From JAFDVL01 sp031371805 (lineage in GTDB: Bacteria > Acidobacteriota > Blastocatellia > RBC074), in assembly GCA_031371805.1 (NCBI GenBank), contig JANMKB010000272.1:1-7541 (forward strand): a DNA stretch of 7,541 nt, read 5' to 3'. The translations under genes were made by a program, and so were the position numbers. Shown in pieces: positions 5,857 through 7,541 of the stretch. Numbering within the stretch: the stretch's first letter is position 1; the number at the start of each line of letters is the position of its first letter. Under the pieces are notes generated by a model. That model was not told the DNA's origin. It worked only from the letters and a program-made list of their open reading frames with translations, and ran no database searches.

Positions 5857-5863
5857 CACCTCT
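5857..5863 (-). promoter_or_regulatory. Ribosome binding site of the lipoprotein gene, overlapping the rhs stop
   Basis: AGAGGTG on the - strand lies eight bases before ATG 5848. The rhs stop TAG (5864-5862) is part of the same string, TAGAGGTG. This is the same layout as at 4299-4304 in the orphan cassette. Confidence 0.7.
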
Positions 5864-7274
5864 AACACCCTAGACGATTATTTCTGACGCACACACCATG
5901 AGACAATCCCGCTCTTATCCTTCTCCCAGAATATTCTTGCTCACCATAGTAAGGCGGAGGGCCATAAGTTTTCTTCTCAATCATTATTCTACGGAAGGTT
6001 GTCGCGGCACCTTCCCACTGCCCGGTCTGAAGTGCGCCTGCCATATTTGCATAGATCACGTAGTCAATATAAAACCCACCCTGAGTTGAAGTGGCACCGT
6101 TGAGGCCTGCAAGGTAATTACCGGCTGACCTGGCTGAAGCGTATTTACCATTAAGAAGTTTCCCAGTATATTCCCCGTTAGGGGCAATTGATTTATCTAC
6201 TTTGATGTCAAATTTCAACCCGTTGGTGGAGTTGTTAGCAACGTTCCTCAAGCTCATTTTTTGAGCATCGGCGTTCAGCCTGCTGATATCTCCATCAAAT
6301 GAATCACCAAATTTGATTGTTGCGTTCTTAGCAACCACAAATGATCCATCTTTGTTCTTCAGGTAGCTTCCATTACTGTCAATCGCCGCGAACTCATTGA
6401 TATACTCAGTAGCGCCCATGTTAGTAATGCCCTTGCCTTTGCTAGCAAGTGTCGATTTCCCGTTCCACTTGCCTAGATTATCATGCTTATAAACGTCCAG
6501 ATTGTCATCATCATAAACCGCGACAACAACTCCGTCCTTATTGGTATGAGTTGATCTACCATCAGGGTCAATGAAGTTTATGGGATTATTTCTAACATAA
6601 CTGTAAAGGTTCCAGCTTTGTGGATCGTGTGTAACCTGGTCTGCGAAAGGAAGATCAGGACTTGTGAACCGTCCTTGCACATTGCTGAAGTACCTCGCCT
6701 GCGCGAAATCCAACCCCGTCTCCGTATCCCGTTCATAACCTGTAAACTTCTGCCGCAAACAATCCGCCGAATAGCCTTGCGCTGCCGTGCGTACTCCAAT
6801 TCCTGCGCCGATTTCTTCCCCAAAGGGCAGATAATCATGCCGCTTCATGTTCGCCGGTGTCCCGGTGATGTCTACCGACATGCGCGGTGTCCCTAAATGA
6901 TCGGCGACCAGCCACCTGACCACATCACAACCGCCTTCAATCAGCATCTGCCCATTGCGATAGCCATATTCCATCTGCGGCGTTGAGGTTACTCCATTCG
7001 CCGGATATTCCGCCACCAGTTCTCCGCCCATGCCATAAATATACCACGTATTCACACTGCCCACTGTCCTGACCGTCCGCTGCCCATCGGCATTGTAGCG
7101 ATACCCCGTCGTCACGCCACTGTCTACTGCGCTCACCATTTTGTTGTTGCCATCATACGTGCGCGTCTTGTTGCAATCGTTGATAAGATTCCCGACGGCA
7201 TCGTAGACCATACAATTGCCGCTGGTTTGCAGGCGATTACTTGCCGTCGTGACGGTGAACGGCAGGTTGTACAC
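5862..7274 (-). CDS. RHS repeat protein, C-terminal part with variable toxin-like domain (CT1)
   Basis: The frame open to TAG 5864-5862 can be read as 470 residues from GTG 7274, but this is the continuation of a larger rhs gene and not a true start: upstream sequence in another frame carries on the RHS pattern. Seen are a YD-repeat unit (MVYDAVGNLINDC, 22-34), then YRYNADGQR (58-66), the RHS-associated core (VADHLGTPRMSVDITG at 123-138, LPFGEEIG, QKFTGYERDTETGLDFAQAR, GRFTS) and the boundary FIDPDG (DPDG 236-239). RHS proteins form a shell that encloses their C-terminal toxin until delivery. CT1 is residues 240-470 (6557-5862). It contains YASARSAGNYLAGLNG (378-393) and YSGRRIRAGLSHG (448-460), a pattern faintly like some RHS and contact-dependent toxins, but I cannot name a family or active site. 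Confidence 0.82.
   Translation of the reverse strand: MYNLPFTVTTASNRLQTSGNCMVYDAVGNLINDCNKTRTYDGNNKMVSAVDSGVTTGYRYNADGQRTVRTVGSVNTWYIYGMGGELVAEYPANGVTSTPQMEYGYRNGQMLIEGGCDVVRWLVADHLGTPRMSVDITGTPANMKRHDYLPFGEEIGAGIGVRTAAQGYSADCLRQKFTGYERDTETGLDFAQARYFSNVQGRFTSPDLPFADQVTHDPQSWNLYSYVRNNPINFIDPDGRSTHTNKDGVVVAVYDDDNLDVYKHDNLGKWNGKSTLASKGKGITNMGATEYINEFAAIDSNGSYLKNKDGSFVVAKNATIKFGDSFDGDISRLNADAQKMSLRNVANNSTNGLKFDIKVDKSIAPNGEYTGKLLNGKYASARSAGNYLAGLNGATSTQGGFYIDYVIYANMAGALQTGQWEGAATTFRRIMIEKKTYGPPPYYGEQEYSGRRIRAGLSHGVCVRNNRLGC
6661..6887 (-). repeat. First copy of the rhs core segment
   Basis: This is the partner of 5073-5299 inside the main rhs gene, covering the protein stretch from about MSVDITG to GRFTS. 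Differences are scattered and many are at third codon positions, which indicates two diverged but functional-looking copies and not a recent duplication. Confidence 0.85.
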
Positions 7275-7541
7275 GCCAGGGAAATTCGATTCGGCGCATA
7301 GTGATCCATCCGTGCGATATTCCCGTTATTATTCCCCGCATAAAATAACCGGATCGCGCCCCGGTTCCACGTCCATTCCTGGCCCTGTCCATCATTGATC
7401 CCCGTGCCGATGCGCGTATCCGTCATTTGCAACCGATTGTTGTAATGCGTGTTGTGCCAGATGCCATTCGGGACATTGGCGGAGACATTGACGCCAAAGT
7501 TTTCCTGCGTCATTTGTCCGGCGGCAGTGTAGGTCATCGCC
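7133..7541 (-). CDS. RHS repeat protein, upstream segment, partial at the right edge
   Basis: The frame enters from the window edge and reads MTYTAAGQMTQENFGVN, ..., AGNNNGNIARMDHYAPN, the usual YD/RHS-repeat style with the 'GN..RMDHY.P' motif seen in large RHS proteins. It then loses RHS character (ISLACTTCRS...) and ends at 7135-7133. The genuine RHS sequence continues in the neighbouring frame as ESNFPGVYNLPFTV, so the switch lies at about 7285-7300, where one missing base in the GCGCCGAA context would explain it. This segment and the 5862-7274 frame are one gene, either truly broken or with a base error. Most of the rhs gene lies outside the window. Confidence 0.75.
   Translation of the reverse strand, partial: AMTYTAAGQMTQENFGVNVSANVPNGIWHNTHYNNRLQMTDTRIGTGINDGQGQEWTWNRGAIRLFYAGNNNGNIARMDHYAPNRISLACTTCRSPSRRQVIACKPAAIVWSTMPSGILSTIATRRARMMATTKW

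Noticed and set aside
1..7541. tRNA, rRNA or insertion sequence with transposase
   Set aside because: I saw no tRNA-like cloverleaf sequence, no rRNA sequence and no transposase-like protein on either strand by reading. A covariance-model scan was not possible.

Overview
The window looks like chromosomal DNA from a free-living Gram-negative bacterium of moderate GC. The two immunity candidates carry export signals, one of them a lipobox. There is a six-haem exported cytochrome and a large RHS/YD-repeat locus. The style of the RHS repeats (a 'RMDHYAP'-type motif), the heptamer repeats between genes and the small helical protein at 2901-3371 remind me of Acidobacteriota (Blastocatellia-like). 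That assignment is a recollection of style and is tentative.

Left part (1-2145, + strand): a hairpin with an A/T run, then a two-gene unit. The first gene (195-1106) encodes an exported protein with two VOC (glyoxalase/dioxygenase-fold) domains. It overlaps by 14 bases an exported hexahaem c-type cytochrome (1093-2145). Four heptamer repeats lie inside the cytochrome's 5' coding end.

Middle part (2146-3626): a decayed MNT-HEPN toxin-antitoxin remnant (2196-2649), in which a nucleotidyltransferase start is fused to a HEPN protein by deletion and the HEPN part is then frameshifted. Next come four 43-bp tandem repeats with inverted partial copies at the edges (2677-2876), and a leftward gene for a small helical protein of unknown function (2901-3371) with a near-perfect ribosome binding site. 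A leftward intrinsic terminator at 3553-3577 closes the RHS locus.

Right part (3627-7541, - strand, read right to left): an RHS polymorphic-toxin locus. The 3' end of a main rhs gene enters from the right edge, broken by an apparent one-base frameshift near 7290, and ends in a variable C-terminal domain (CT1). A small lipoprotein gene follows (5399-5848), probably its immunity gene. A GC-rich 16-bp-arm hairpin (5322-5377) then separates this from a second, displaced cassette. The cassette has a second copy of about 227 bp of the rhs core with no 5' end of its own, a different C-terminal domain (CT2) and a second exported immunity candidate (3627-4291). In that gene the signal peptide and the body are in different frames, joined at an A7 run followed by an overlapping TGA/ATG.

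Together the right half fits the 'main rhs plus orphan CT/immunity cassette' layout, in which recombination through the shared core can swap toxins. Both partner proteins carry export signals, so both toxins probably act in the cell envelope. I do not recognise CT1, CT2 or either immunity protein as a named family.
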